A DNA stretch of 64,000 bases from Lantana camara (taxonomy: Eukaryota > Streptophyta > Magnoliopsida > Lamiales > Verbenaceae): the NCBI GenBank assembly GCA_037501455.1, contig CM074858.1, forward strand, positions 96,444,001 to 96,508,000, written 5' to 3'. Below are positions 12,533-23,871 of the stretch, one piece after another; position 1 is the stretch's first letter; every line of letters starts with the position of its first letter. The translations under genes were made by a program, and so were the position numbers. Below the pieces are notes generated by a model. The model was not told the DNA's origin and made no database searches. It worked only from the letters and a program-made list of their open reading frames with translations.

Positions 12533-13577
12533 ATGTCAGTCTTTGTAATTGCCCGCTCGCGGCATGGTGTACTTTCTTTATACAGAAAGCATATTGTAAT
12601 CATTTCGAAAATTGCAAGTATAACAGTAAGTATTTGATTCTTTGTTATGTCATTTATTTGCTTTCTTTTTGGCTAATGATTCGGGCAACCGAAAGCCTAT
12701 TCCGTGTCGAGCATCCTCCACGTCGAACGGCTTGAGTAATACCCCCAATCGTTTCGAACTAACGCTATCTGTGTGTTGAGAACCCTCCACACTGAATGGT
12801 TTGACAATTCATAAGTGTAAAAGTCCTAAGAACGAGCGTGTCAAATGGCGGGATGCTAAACGCTTAATTTACGCCAATTGGGTGCTCACCGCGCCAGTTC
12901 GCGTTTGTAAACCCCCGATGACCCTCAACCCATTGGGTAAGAGCACGATCATAAAATAGTGGATCCTAAACCAATCCTTTCATGGGTCCCTCAAAATGAC
13001 GCTAACCCTACGGTTACGCTCGCTTTGATCCCATACTTAGCAAATCCTACTGGTGGTTTCTAAGTACGTGCAATTCACTGGGACGTTCAAGATGAAGGTG
13101 CACGTCGTTTGGCCAATACTTAGTCAAATCCTCAGAGGTTTCCTAAGTTCAAATTCGAGCCTCACTACGAATACGGCCAGGGAACCCCCATAGAGAACAC
13201 CCTCGCGCCCATACTTGCATCTCTCAAGTCACTAGACGCTACCAAATTCTAAATTAATGGCACATTGTGATAAACGCCAGGGAACCTTCAAAGGAAACAC
13301 CCTCGTGCGCACACACACCCATCGTAAACACTCAAGCAAGAAAGACAAATGTACAAACGTCGAGCGCGAGGAAACAACAACGATCAATATTTAAAAACGG
13401 AAGAAAATGCACATAAACATCCAGGCAGTAAGAGAAAAGGTCCAAGTATATGGGGAAAAGCATAAAGAAATTCAAATGTGCTAAAAAAATCCTAAAAATT
13501 AAATACAGATACTAAATGCTCATAAGCAGGAAGGGAGATCTAGCAAGCATGACTGGGGAACAACAGCTGGAGGAATA
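12533..13577 (+). repeat. Gypsy-1 non-coding spacer between pol and antisense gene
   Basis: No ORF is credible here. Degenerate repeats are visible: GCCAGGGAACC followed within about 20 bp by ACCCTCGCGCCC or ACCCTCGTGCGC at about 13168 and 13268. Short TAAGTTC/CTAAGT phrases also recur. The same kind of module occurs in gypsy-2 at 57142-57360. Confidence 0.7.
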
Positions 13578-16447
13578 TCACTGGGATTGGTTGTCAGGCT
13601 CCGGAAGGGCGGTCGCAAGGGGAACGGGGGCCAACACATTGGCGTTAGAAGTCTGGGCCTCCCCAGGTTCCTCTTCATCTAGCGCTTCCATGATGGTACC
13701 CTCGTCTTCTATCTGGAGGGGCTCGGGGCCGAGGGTATTGGCAGCTATGAACTCTTGATGGAGCATCGTCACCAGATCCTGGTACTCCGGCTCTGCCAGG
13801 CTCTCAAAGGGATCCTCGTCTTGGACCATGGGCTCGCAGTTCTCATCCAGATCCATGCGCAGGCGCTCGTCGGTCCGAGCGCTCTCAGGAGCCAGCCCTA
13901 GTTTCACCATTTGCCCAATCGCTTTGCGGAAGAAACGCCGGGCGTTGTCGAATCAGTGGATGTTGGCTGCGAACACGAAGGCCTTGGAGCGTACGAACCT
14001 CATTACTGCGTCCCAGGAAACCTTCGCCGCCAGACCTTCCACTTTCCCCTGCAAGTCCGCGAGGGCCTTCTTAGCCTCCTCGTTTTGGCGAGTGCTTTCC
14101 GCTAGCTGCGTGCTCAGTTCCCCGTTTTGAGCCCTCAGTTGGTCACGTTCCTCCTTCAGCTTCTTATGACGCTCGTCAAGGACTAGATAAGCGTCATCGA
14201 ACTTCTTCAAGTCTTCCTTTAACCTGTCCCTCTCCAGGTTGGCGCTGGTCAGTTGAGCGTGGACATTATTGTAATCCTCTTGCAGTTGGCCGGGGTCAGA
14301 GACTCGCAGCAATTTCTTGTATTTGGCCTTATGGTTGGAGTAGGCCTGCGCTCGACCCTGCAAATTCTTCAGCCTTGGGATTACTTCCTGGGAGGCCATA
14401 AGCGAGAGTCACTATCAGAATAAAGATGGAAAAAGTGGGAATTTTACAAAGGGAATTAAGGGCTAACCGTCAGGAATGCGTGGCATGCATCATCTGCGAC
14501 CCGAGCGGCATCATGCTCGTTTAATTTATCATGGTCGATGGAGAACTGGAGCTTCCCGACGATGTCGGAGACCATGTTGACAGAGAATGCGCTCTTTTTC
14601 AGTAGGACAGGACCATCCTTTCTTTGGCGCTTGTACCGAGCGTCTCCCCGGCAGCCTATCTTCCAGAAATCCTCGTCCTCAGAGGAAGAAGTATCGCTAC
14701 CCTCGCCCCGGTGGCCTACAACCACCTCCTTTCCCTTACTGGAGATTGGGATGGAGTCCGGCATCCTCTTTCTTTTTCCTTGGCACTCGACCCTAATCGC
14801 CTCATGGAAGCGGGCCAGCTCCCCTGACCGATTACGGGAAGTGCTGGAGCTGAGCGCTATGGCCCCCTCGGGAGCAGCGGGGGGCGGAGTAACCTCCCGA
14901 GCGCCACCTATGGTAAGATCTTCAACGAGGCCAACGGCTGGAGCCTCGCTTCCAGCGTCCCTGCCTCGGACGCCTCGCCCTTGCCTCCGTCGGATTCCTC
15001 TGCCCCTCGGGGCATTGAGGGGTCGTTCTCGTTGTTGTTGTTGTTGTTGCTGAGGGTTAGCGCCCCGTCCCTGAGCGCCTAACATACGAGAAAGAGCCTC
15101 GACATTCATCCCTAATGATAATATCTGGACACCTGCAAATGAGAAAACATGAGCATCAGAAGGTGACTATATGGACAGCAAACACAGAAGTATAACAATC
15201 AAGCCAAGTCAGAAACTATTCTAAGAGTTAGAGCAGTTAGTTCCTAGAGCCTAACCATCGAGGGTCATGATATCAGCTGGTGGATTGGTTATCATACTGG
15301 GGGGGCAAGATAAGCCGTAACGGAATAGCACTCCCTTGTCCTTCATCAAGACCTCAGGCTTGATCCACTTCTTCTCACTCCTCATTTCGAGGGTTAACCC
15401 CTTTGCCCAATCCTCAAAAACCTTATTCCTTATCCTTTTCCTAATCAATGGCCCCTCGCCATGTATCAACCACTGTCGGTGAACCCCAAAAATTCCCCCT
15501 GGAGCCCCCACGAAAAAGTATTTCTTTTTCCAATGCTCGCCATAGGAGGTGGAGGGAGAATCTATCATCTTAAAGCCCGATTTGGCCTGGGCGTAATAGA
15601 ACCCATCTGTAGGGGACGAGCGTGTTGAGCGGGCCACTTGTATTAAACTGTCAAAATTGGCGATCGAGGGTTCGTGGCCCAGAGCTCTCATCATAATTAC
15701 AAAAGTGTTGATTAGGGCTATGCCGTTCGGCAAAATTTGTGAAGGGCAAAGCGCAAGGTGGTGACAGATGGTGGCGACGGCGTGCGGGATGGGAAACCTC
15801 AGGCCCCCGGCCAGGACCGCGTCCCAGTAGACCGTCAACATCCCAAGCGGCGGTCGGTTGGCCCTCTCTCCCTCCTCGGGAAGTCGCATAGGAAATACTG
15901 CTTCATCCCAATACACTTTTGCCCTCAACTCCTCCAAATCATCGAGCCTCAGGATGCTCTCAATCTCATCCGGAGATTTATCGGTTTGGTGACGGTTATC
16001 TTGCCTCACTCGCGTTGCAGGCTCCTTTCCCCTTCTTTGGCGCTTTCTGGGAGGTTCAGCCTCAGCATGACGCTCGGAAGGCCCTGCACCACCCTCGGGG
16101 GCCGCGACTGCCACTGTGATTCTATGATCCTGAGGCCGTACAGCACTGTTAAGCACAGGGAACACCCTCTCTCCCTGTCTCTGCATCTCCATGACGTTTC
16201 CCATCTCCTCAAATAGATCATCCATACCCACGGGAGCACGCTCATTCATTCCTTGAACAGCGGCAGCAACGTCTTCGTCCCTGGCTTCAGCCGGAGCCCT
16301 GGCCACTGGGATGGCGATTGGGATCTCACCGCCAGGAGAGACTCTGGCCAGAGGGACGGCCATGGGCACGTCACCGTGAGGGGAAGAGCTCCCCACTGAC
16401 ATCTCATCTATTTCCCTCACGTAAGCTTCTGCGTTGTTATCCGCCAT
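13578..16447 (-). pseudogene. Gypsy-1 antisense three-exon gene, one stop codon
   Basis: Reads opposite to gag-pol. Exon 1 is 16447-15256, exon 2 15132-14468, exon 3 14387-13578. Introns of 123 bp (15255-15133) and 80 bp (14467-14388) have GT-AG ends, and the joined frame runs through both. Exon 1 contains a GLRFPIPHA...LCPSQILPNG region resembling the Pfam family 'putative gypsy type transposon' (PF04195, from memory) and basic stretches (PPRKRQRRGKEP). Exon 2 has GKRKRMPD and a Ser/Asp/Glu-rich SSSEDED patch. Exon 3 is a long coiled coil followed by an acidic tail. The only visible lesion is TGA at 13953-13955 (Cys codon in gypsy-2). Function unknown; possibly nuclear. Exon lengths 1192, 665 and 810 nt are nearly those of gypsy-2. 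Confidence 0.8.
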
Positions 16448-16744
16448 ATCTGGGGTTTCTATTGGTTCTTGAGATTGGAATTTCTCTCAGAAAGATTGAC
16501 GGACAAGGAAGCGTCTGGAAGGGATTCAATGGCAGAAACAAAAACAGTCCCTCACTTAGAAAGTTTCACTCACGCACAACCTAAATCTAAAGTTAGTACA
16601 GAAAATAAGTGTTTATGGAGTTTTACCTAAAGTTTGAAGAACAGAAACTCGTCGGAATCGGTAAAAGTTGCAGAGAATTCTTGCTGTGTATATGCTTGAA
16701 GAAGACGGAAGGCGTGAAAGAGGTCCCAAAATTATGTAAATCCC

Positions 16745-16752
16745 TATTTATA
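16745..16752 (-). promoter_or_regulatory. Candidate TATA box of gypsy-1 antisense gene
   Basis: On the minus strand TATAAATAGGG lies about 300 bp upstream of the antisense ATG (16447). The same arrangement occurs in gypsy-2 (60799-60806), so an antisense promoter is likely. Confidence 0.6.
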
Positions 16753-17025
16753 GGAGGGGAGTTGCATTGATTAGGGTTAAAAATTCAAAAGCAATCATTT
16801 CCCGCCTTGGGAGACTCCCACTTTTGGTAACCGCCTCACGCCTCCCGGAGTACACGCGCCCACGTTCCCACTCAGCATTAAATGCCGACAAGACACCATT
16901 TAATGCAGTGTTAGACTGTGCCCGTTACGGAAGTCAAGCGGTCACCCCCCTCTGACCCTCGGATATTCAAAATTCAAGACTCCCTTCCTTTAAATTCTAC
17001 AGTACGCTCGAACGTTACTACAGAA

Positions 17026-17039
17026 TTTGGGGGGCAAAA
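17026..17039 (+). other. Gypsy-1 polypurine tract
   Basis: AATTTGGGGGGCAAAA directly abuts the 3' LTR, the usual position for plus-strand priming. Nearly identical in gypsy-2. Confidence 0.85.
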
Positions 17040-17885
17040 TGATGGGACCTAAAACTACGTTCGAATCAGAGCCATCCACGTGTTAACACCCGGAGATAGA
17101 GGAGTTGGACGCTCGCATTGATAGGCTCGCGGGTCACCCCAGCCTACTCCCTCGCTTACTAGTACAGGCCCATGAGCCTCGGCCAACCATTCCGGTAAAG
17201 GGTTCAAGCTGATGGGCTTGACGCTCATGTCCCGACCCTCAGGGTCACCCTTCACGGGGAAGCACCCACACGAGGGCCCATCCTTGATGCTCGGGATTTT
17301 GGCGCTCAAGGGTCGCCTGCAGTAGGGGGCCCTCCGTACACCCTCCGAGCGTCATCAGCGCTCGTGCATGATCCTACCCCACTGCTATGGATCCGAACCT
17401 TAGCAAAGACGACCTTGGGCCTTCCTCTCACGCGACCCTCGCCAACAACCTCTGACACAAAGGTAGTGCGCACCTTGCACCTGACACGCCGCCTCCTTTT
17501 CAGAAACGTCACTCTCACACCCTCACGGGCTGCCACGTGTTAGGGCAACACAGGTTTGGGACCACACGGTCAATTTACCTCTTTACCCTCACCCCTAACA
17601 TATAAATAGGGGAGAATACATGCTTTCTCCCCCAAGTGATCTGACATACACCCACTACTGAACTGGCACCACTTTCCTCTACATCTTCATCTTCTCCAAA
17701 GCTTCATACATTTCACCCTTTCCTGCACCCTTGCTGCACGATTTCCTGGTGTTATCCTAGCTGGAAGAACCCACGCTCATTGGAAACCCAGTTCCTGAGG
17801 CTCCACGACTGTGATGGTCTTTCCCTTTTCACATAAATATAGAAAGTGTTGTTGCATTTAGGAAATTCAGATTCCTGCACCATCA
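17040..17885 (+). repeat. Gypsy-1 3' LTR
   Basis: Same ends and length (846 bp) as the 5' copy, about 23 substitutions by eye, no indels noticed. Followed by the target duplication ACGCC at 17886-17890. Confidence 0.95.
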
Positions 17886-17890
17886 ACGCC

Positions 17891-18456
17891 AAAAGTGATT
17901 ATTTAATAATCAAAGATAATCCACAAATTCTATAAAATTCAAGTGGGAGCGAGATGAAAAGAGTTGGATTCTCACGGTCTCCATTACTCGTCTATAGTAT
18001 AGGGGATATATACTACTCCCTTCGGCGGGTATGTATTCGCGATATACAAGATTAGACTTCTACGGATAGAATGAAGTACGGGGAAAGTCAACTCGACCAC
18101 GCCTCCGTGGAGTGTCTGATCTACTCGTACTAATTTCTAGGTAATGGTGTACGCTTGACTAAGTGATGTATTAACCTCCCTTCGGAGCTATGTTACATTC
18201 ACTTAGAGGCCAAAGGTTAACGTGGTGGATTAACATAGTTTGGTAAGAGTTACCTAGATGGCATGTTAATTAAGATTAATTCTTGCTTTTCTAAGCGGTT
18301 TTCGACCTCGCTTCCTGGGAGTCAACTGCGGTTAGATAAGTCACCATTGCGTAAACCAAAAATGCTTACGTGGATTTCATTTATTGGTTAGAACGCAGAA
18401 GAAGTAAAATACATAATCATAACTGGCACCTTTTAAAATATTTCAGTTTTAAAACA
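17891..18456 (+). other. Copia-1 leader, second part
   Basis: Continues the untranslated leader after the gypsy-1 insertion. No ORF. Small inverted repeats such as CTCCCTTCGGCGGG and CCTCCCTTCGGAG occur at about 18017 and 18176. Confidence 0.75.
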
Positions 18457-21400
18457 ATGACGACCGCTAGCCCGCTTCAATCGATCCTAAAGGAAAATAG
18501 GCTTGAAGGGTCTAACTATGCTGACTGAAAAATGAATCTTGAATCGTGTTTGGTCACGAGAATCTGAAACAAGTGCTCACTGAACCTTGTCCGGGGGTAC
18601 CAGAAACTACAGCCAATCAGGATATGAGAAATGCTTATGCCAATTGGATCAAGTCCAATGATTTGGCTAGATCTTATATCCTGGCATCTGTCTCCAATGT
18701 TCTTAAGCATCAAATGCATGAAATGCCAACTGCTAAGAACATGATGGATCATCTCCATCAAATGTTTGGAGGACAGAATCGAGCCAAGAGGCTCGAATTA
18801 ATGAGAAGGTTGTTAGTTACTAAGACGTTTGAGGGATCACCTGTTCAGGATCATGTTATGAACATGATGGCTTGCCTGAACGAAATTGAAAGCCTTGGTG
18901 CTAAATTTGATGATCTCAGCAAACAGGATATGATCCTATGCTCTCTGCCAAAGTCGTTCGACACGTTCAGGCAAAATTATTCTATGAACAAATTAGATTT
19001 TTCTCTGCCTGAATTGATGAACGAACTTAAAGTAGCAGAGGGAGTGATGAAAGCTAAGGGAACGGTTCTCCAGGCTCAGGCATCGACTTCCACGGTCTCA
19101 AAAGCCAACAAGTGGAAAAAGGGAAGAGGAAAGGTTCCCAATCCCAAGAAAAAGGTTCAGAAGAAGAAGGGTAAACCTAGCAAAGGAAAATGTTTCCACT
19201 GCGGTGAAAATGGGCACTGGAAGAGAAATTGTCCAAAATACTTGGCAAGTCTTCCTGCTAAGCCATCTGGACAAGGTATATCGATATCTTATTTGATTGA
19301 ATTATGTTTAGTTGGAAGTCCACCAGATTCCTGGTGTGTGGACTCGGGTTCAACTAATCATATCTGTAATTCGTTACAGGGGTTCAAGCTAACCAGAAAG
19401 CTTGAAGATGGTGAGATGCAGCTACTGCTCGGGGATAATACAAGTATATCTGTATTAGCAGTAGGGACTATAAATTTGTATTTTGGTGATAGGGTTTTGG
19501 AACTTAAAGACACTCTGTATATACCGTGTGTTCGCATAAATTTAATTTCTGTGAGTTGTTTAATAAATAATGGTTTCAGTGTTTGTTTTGAACAAAACTT
19601 TACCATTAAGCAAAATAAAAGGTTTATTTGCTCTGGCATGGTAAAAGATGGTCTTTTCTTGTTATACCCCGATAAAAACCCTAATTCCGAACTTAACACT
19701 ACTAAGCTTGACTTACCATCCAAAAGAAAAACCCCTATGCCTAATGAGGCATACAAGTGGCATTTACGTCTTGGTCATATTAATCCAAAAAGGATCCAAA
19801 GACTAATTTCAGACGAATTGTTGAGTCCCTTGGACTTAACAGAACTACCAGTCTGTGAATCCTGCTTAGAAGGTAAGATGACCAAGAGATCTTTTAAATC
19901 TAAAGGTAATCGAGCCACAGAATTGCTTGAGTTAATTCATACGGATCTGTGTGGTCCTATGAGTATTCAAGCAAGAGGAGGTTTTGAGTATTTCATCACT
20001 TTTACGGATGATTACTCCAGATACGGATACGTTTATTTGATGAGATATAAGTCTGAATCTTTTGAAAAGTTCAAAGAATTCAAGGCCGAAGTTGAAAATC
20101 AAACTGGAAAACGTATCAAAGCACTTCGATCAGATCGTGGTGGTGAGTATCTGTCTACAGAGTTTCTAGAATTTCTTACTGCAAATGGGATTAAATCCCA
20201 ATTATCTGCACCGGGTACACCCCAACAGAACGCTGTTGCAGAAAGGAGAAATAGAACTCTGATGGAAATGGTAAGATCTATGATGAGTCATGCTACCCTA
20301 CCAAGTTCGTTTTGGGGCTTTGCACTCGAAACGGTAGCACACATATTAAACCTTGTTCCATCCAAGTCAGTTCCTAAAACACCAATGGAACTGTGGCGAG
20401 GGCGAAAGCCCAGCATCTCCTATCTTCGGATATGGGGAACCCCAGCTCATGTGTTAAGGAAGGATCCTGACAAGTTGGAATCAAGAACAGAGGTTTGCTT
20501 GTTCATAGGTTATCCTAAAGGAACAAGAGGTGGTATATTTTACGATCTGAGAGATCACAAAGTGTTTGTGAGCACTAATGCTAAATATCTCGAAGATGAT
20601 TTCGTAAATGACCACAAGGGTAGAAGCAAAATTGTGTTAGAAGAAATGACAACATCAGATTCTGAATTCCAAGAACCCGTAGTAACTGAAAATGTGTTAG
20701 ATACATATGATGTACCAGATACAACATATGATGTAGGGACGAGTACACAGCAGCCTCGTCGTAGTGGGAGGATTGTCAGGGCACCTGACAGATACCTAGG
20801 ATTAACCCAAGTGGTTAAATATGACTTATCTGATCCTGTCACATATGATGAAGCCATAAAGGATATAGACGCTGACCGTTGGGTCAGAGCCATGGAATCT
20901 GAATTAGATTCAATGTATTCCAATAAAGTCTGGGAACTTGTAGAGGCGCCTGAGGGCATTAAACCTATTGGATGCAAATGGGTCTACAAGAGAAAAAGGG
21001 GAGTGGACGGAAAGGTTGAGACCTTTAAAGCAAGGCTTGTGGCTAAGGGTTATACCCAGAAAGAAGGTATCGATTATGACGAAACCTTCTCGCCTGTAGC
21101 AATGCTTAAGTCCATAAGAATTCTCCTATCCATTGCTGCTCATTTTGATTATGAGATTTGGCAAATGGATGTAAAGACTGCCTTCTTGAATGGGCATCTT
21201 CAAGAAGAGATATACATGGCTCAGCCTGAAGGCTTCATAGCCAGAAATCAGGAGCATATGGTATGCAAGCTTGATAGATCTATTTATCGTCTTAAGTAAG
21301 CGTCTAGGTCATGGAACATCAGATTTAATGAAGCAATTAAATCCTTTGGATTTATACAATTGCCTGATGAACCATGTGTGTACAAGAGACATCATGATAA

Positions 21401-22409
21401 TGTTGTAACATTTTTAGTTTTATACGTGGACGATATTCTGCTCATTGGGAATGACGCTGGAATATTGTCAGCAGTTAAGATTTGGTTGTCAAATCAGTTT
21501 GATATGAAAGACCAAGGTGAAGCCAGTTATATTCTAGGGATCAGACTTTGTCGTGATCGAAAGAATAGAATTATTGGTTTATCACAAGCAGCATACGTAG
21601 ATAAGATGTTGGCAAAATATAATATGGCGAATTCCAAGAAAGGTTTATTACCTTTCAGATATGGAGTTCATCTGTCTCGGGATCAGTGTCCCAAGAACCC
21701 TGAAGAGACAGAAGAAATAAAAGATGTTCCGTATGCTTCGGCAGTCGGAAGCCTCATGTATGCCATGTTATGTACAAGGCCAGATATCTGTTATGCTGTA
21801 GGTCTAGTCAGCAGATATCAGTCAAACCCTGGACCCCAACACTGGATAGCTGTAAAGCATATATTAAAATACTTGAGAAGGACTCGGGATTATATGCTTG
21901 TCTATCGCAGTGATGAGCTCATTCCTATAGGGTACACAGATTCGGATTTTCAATCCGATTTGGATTCTAGGCGTTCAACGTCTGGATATGTGTTTACTCT
22001 GGGAGGAGCAGCCGTAAGTTGGAGGAGTATTAAGCAATCTTGCATTGCTGACTCCACCATGGAAGCCGAATACGTGGCAGCTTCGGAAGCAGCCAAAGAA
22101 GCGTATTGGTTTCGGAATTTCCTAATGGATCTAGAAGTCGTCAAGGACGGACTTACGCCGATCACATTGTACTGTGACAATGCTGGAGCGGTGGCCAACT
22201 CCAAGGAACCTCGAAGTCATAAACGTGCCAAGCACATCGAGAGGAAGTTTCACATTATACGTGATTATGTGGAACGTGGAGAAGTGGCAGTGGTGAAAAT
22301 TGGCTCAGTAAATAATCTAGCAGATCCCTTCACTAAGACTTTAGCGCAAAAGAGTTTTGACACTCATGTAGAAGGGATGGGTCTTAGATATGTAGCCAAT
22401 TGGATTTAG
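18457..22409 (+). pseudogene. Copia-1 gag-pol polyprotein, three lesions
   Basis: Start ATGACGACCGCTAGCCCG. Domains in order: gag (LEGSNYAD... to about 19100), zinc knuckle [14 protein letters not shown] at 19191-19232, protease [10 protein letters not shown] at about 19338, integrase ([37 protein letters not shown]), RT ([32 protein letters not shown] at about 21424), RNase H (YTDSDFQSD, EAEYVAAS, CDNAGAV, NNLADPFTK). Lesions: Trp to TGA at 18526-18528, a one-base frameshift between about 18535 and 18546, and Gln to TAA at 21297-21299 inside LKQAS. Apart from these the frame is open to the TAG at 22407-22409. All catalytic motifs I checked are present, so decay is slight. Confidence 0.93.
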
Positions 22410-22423
22410 GGCAAGTAGGAGAT
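22410..22423 (+). other. Copia-1 polypurine tract
   Basis: GCAAGTAGGAGAT lies between the polyprotein stop and the TGTTGGG that starts the 3' LTR. It matches the purine stretch typical of copia elements, and copia-2 has a near-identical one. Confidence 0.85.
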
Positions 22424-22957
22424 TGTTGGGATTAATGCCCTGAAAATCCAATTATATTGTAAATATATTGGATTAATAAAACTAAAATTAAAGCAAGTTA
22501 TGAGTATTTTACAAATTTAATAATTAATGACGTGTGATGGTATTTTTTATATGAAATGTGTTTCATAGGAAAAGACTTTAAATACCAGAAGTCACGTGTC
22601 ATTAAAGTTCTAGTCAGTATGATAAGAAGATGTTCTTATCAAGACTATAATGTGTTATATAAGATGATTAGTCTTTCGTCATAGGGAAATGGAGTTTCCA
22701 ATTATAACACATTGATGATTTTCAATGAGATTGGAAACATCGAGCTGGACCACTGAGATCGTTCATTTTATACTGCTATCTAAAATGAATAAAATCTCGG
22801 AAGCATTAGACTCTTAATCCTGATAATGTTTTTACTTTAGGCATGTAGTGTTAATCAATGTGATGTACTCAGAAGTGAGGTCTCGGTAACGGATGACCAA
22901 AATACTTTGTACGTTCGGTGATTGCATGAAATGTGCTAAAGAGAAATATTGATCGAG
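22424..22957 (+). repeat. Copia-1 3' LTR, truncated at 534 bp
   Basis: Matches the first quarter of the full LTRs until GATCGAG at 22957, then breaks off at a junction to the duplicated flank. Confidence 0.9.
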
Positions 22958-22965
22958 AAATGTGC
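22958..22965. other. Junction filler with templated bases
   Basis: Between the LTR break and the duplicated flank sit AAATGTGC. With neighbours this makes GAAATGTGCTA (22957-22967), an exact copy of GAAATGTGCTA at 22928-22938, about 29 bp upstream. This is the pattern expected of templated end joining. Confidence 0.7.
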
Positions 22966-23871
22966 TAATAATTAGATCACGAAAGCCAGGAAACGAAATT
23001 AAATTCAAACCGTTCAACAAAAATAAAATCCGAGCATACCGCTGGAAAGGCCTCGTCGAATACTCCGAAAGCCCTAACTCAATTGCCAGAAAAAGTCACG
23101 GGAAAATTGGCCGATGTTGAGCCACCGCGTGCCGCCATGCGCCACCGCCAAACGACCAAATTTCGAGTCATGCGAACGGAGAAAGAAAGATCTCGCCATG
23201 CTGAACAACTTTCGTGAAGAGCCTGTCGCCAAAAGACAACTGGAAAAGGCCCCCGATGGCCGTCGAAGTTTCTGTCACCGCTGTCATGGCCAAAACCACC
23301 GTCTCCGCCGCGAATTGGGCCAATCTGATGCCGGAAATGGAACCAAGGGGTCAAAAAACATAGGAAACCACCCAAACTTCTCGGAAAAAGCCACCGAACA
23401 GCGGTGGAACCGCCGCTGCACTGTTCACGCGCCGCCGCTGCTTGACTTCAGGTGGTACGTGCCCTGCCGTCCGGCATCCGATGGTATCACCACCAATGTC
23501 GAAAGTTGAGCCGGACCATTCCGCTCCAAGCCCAGTCCTTTTTCGTCCAATTCCACCGCCGTAGGACGCCGCGAATCGCCGGTGAAGTTGGCAGTCGAAA
23601 TCCCACCACCTGTAACTCGTCATAACTCCACCACTGGTCGTTGTCAGGTCATGATTTTGGTATCATCGTGTCGGGCTCGTCGAGCTGATCAATTTCGACT
23701 ACTCATATGTTGAATTCTGTCGAGAAACGAATGAGTTACGGGCTTGTATGTGTTTTAGCTGTGGGGTGTGTGTGTGTGAATGTAGTGAGAGGAGAGAGAG
23801 AGATGGCGGGAGATGAGAGCTAAGGTATGACCCGGTCAACACGGATCCGGATATTTTATTCAGGGTCCTAA
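22966..23871. repeat. Flank segment, copy B of 1917-2822
   Basis: Collinear with 1917-2822 over 906 bp, ending in CCTAA directly before a complete copia-1 LTR. It is gypsy-LTR DNA, not part of copia-1. Confidence 0.9.

Larger units (their letters stand above)
5476..17885 (+). mobile_element. Ty3/gypsy retrotransposon 'gypsy-1' (Tat/Retand-like), degenerate
   Basis: A complete 12.4 kb element with 846-bp LTRs (5476-6321 and 17040-17885), PBS at 6326, gag-pol relic 6421-12532, spacer, antisense gene 13578-16447 and PPT 17026. ACGCC flanks both sides (5471-5475, 17886-17890). I count about 23 differences between its LTRs (about 2.7 percent). RT precedes integrase, a second RNase H is present and an antisense ORF sits before the 3' LTR, all features of the Tat lineage. 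It is related to gypsy-2 but is a different family judging by the LTRs. Confidence 0.95.

Noticed and set aside
13516..16584. Plus-strand ORFs overlapping the antisense gene
   Set aside because: They are shadows of the minus-strand exons; the minus-strand frames agree between gypsy-1 and gypsy-2 and splice in phase, the plus-strand ones do not.
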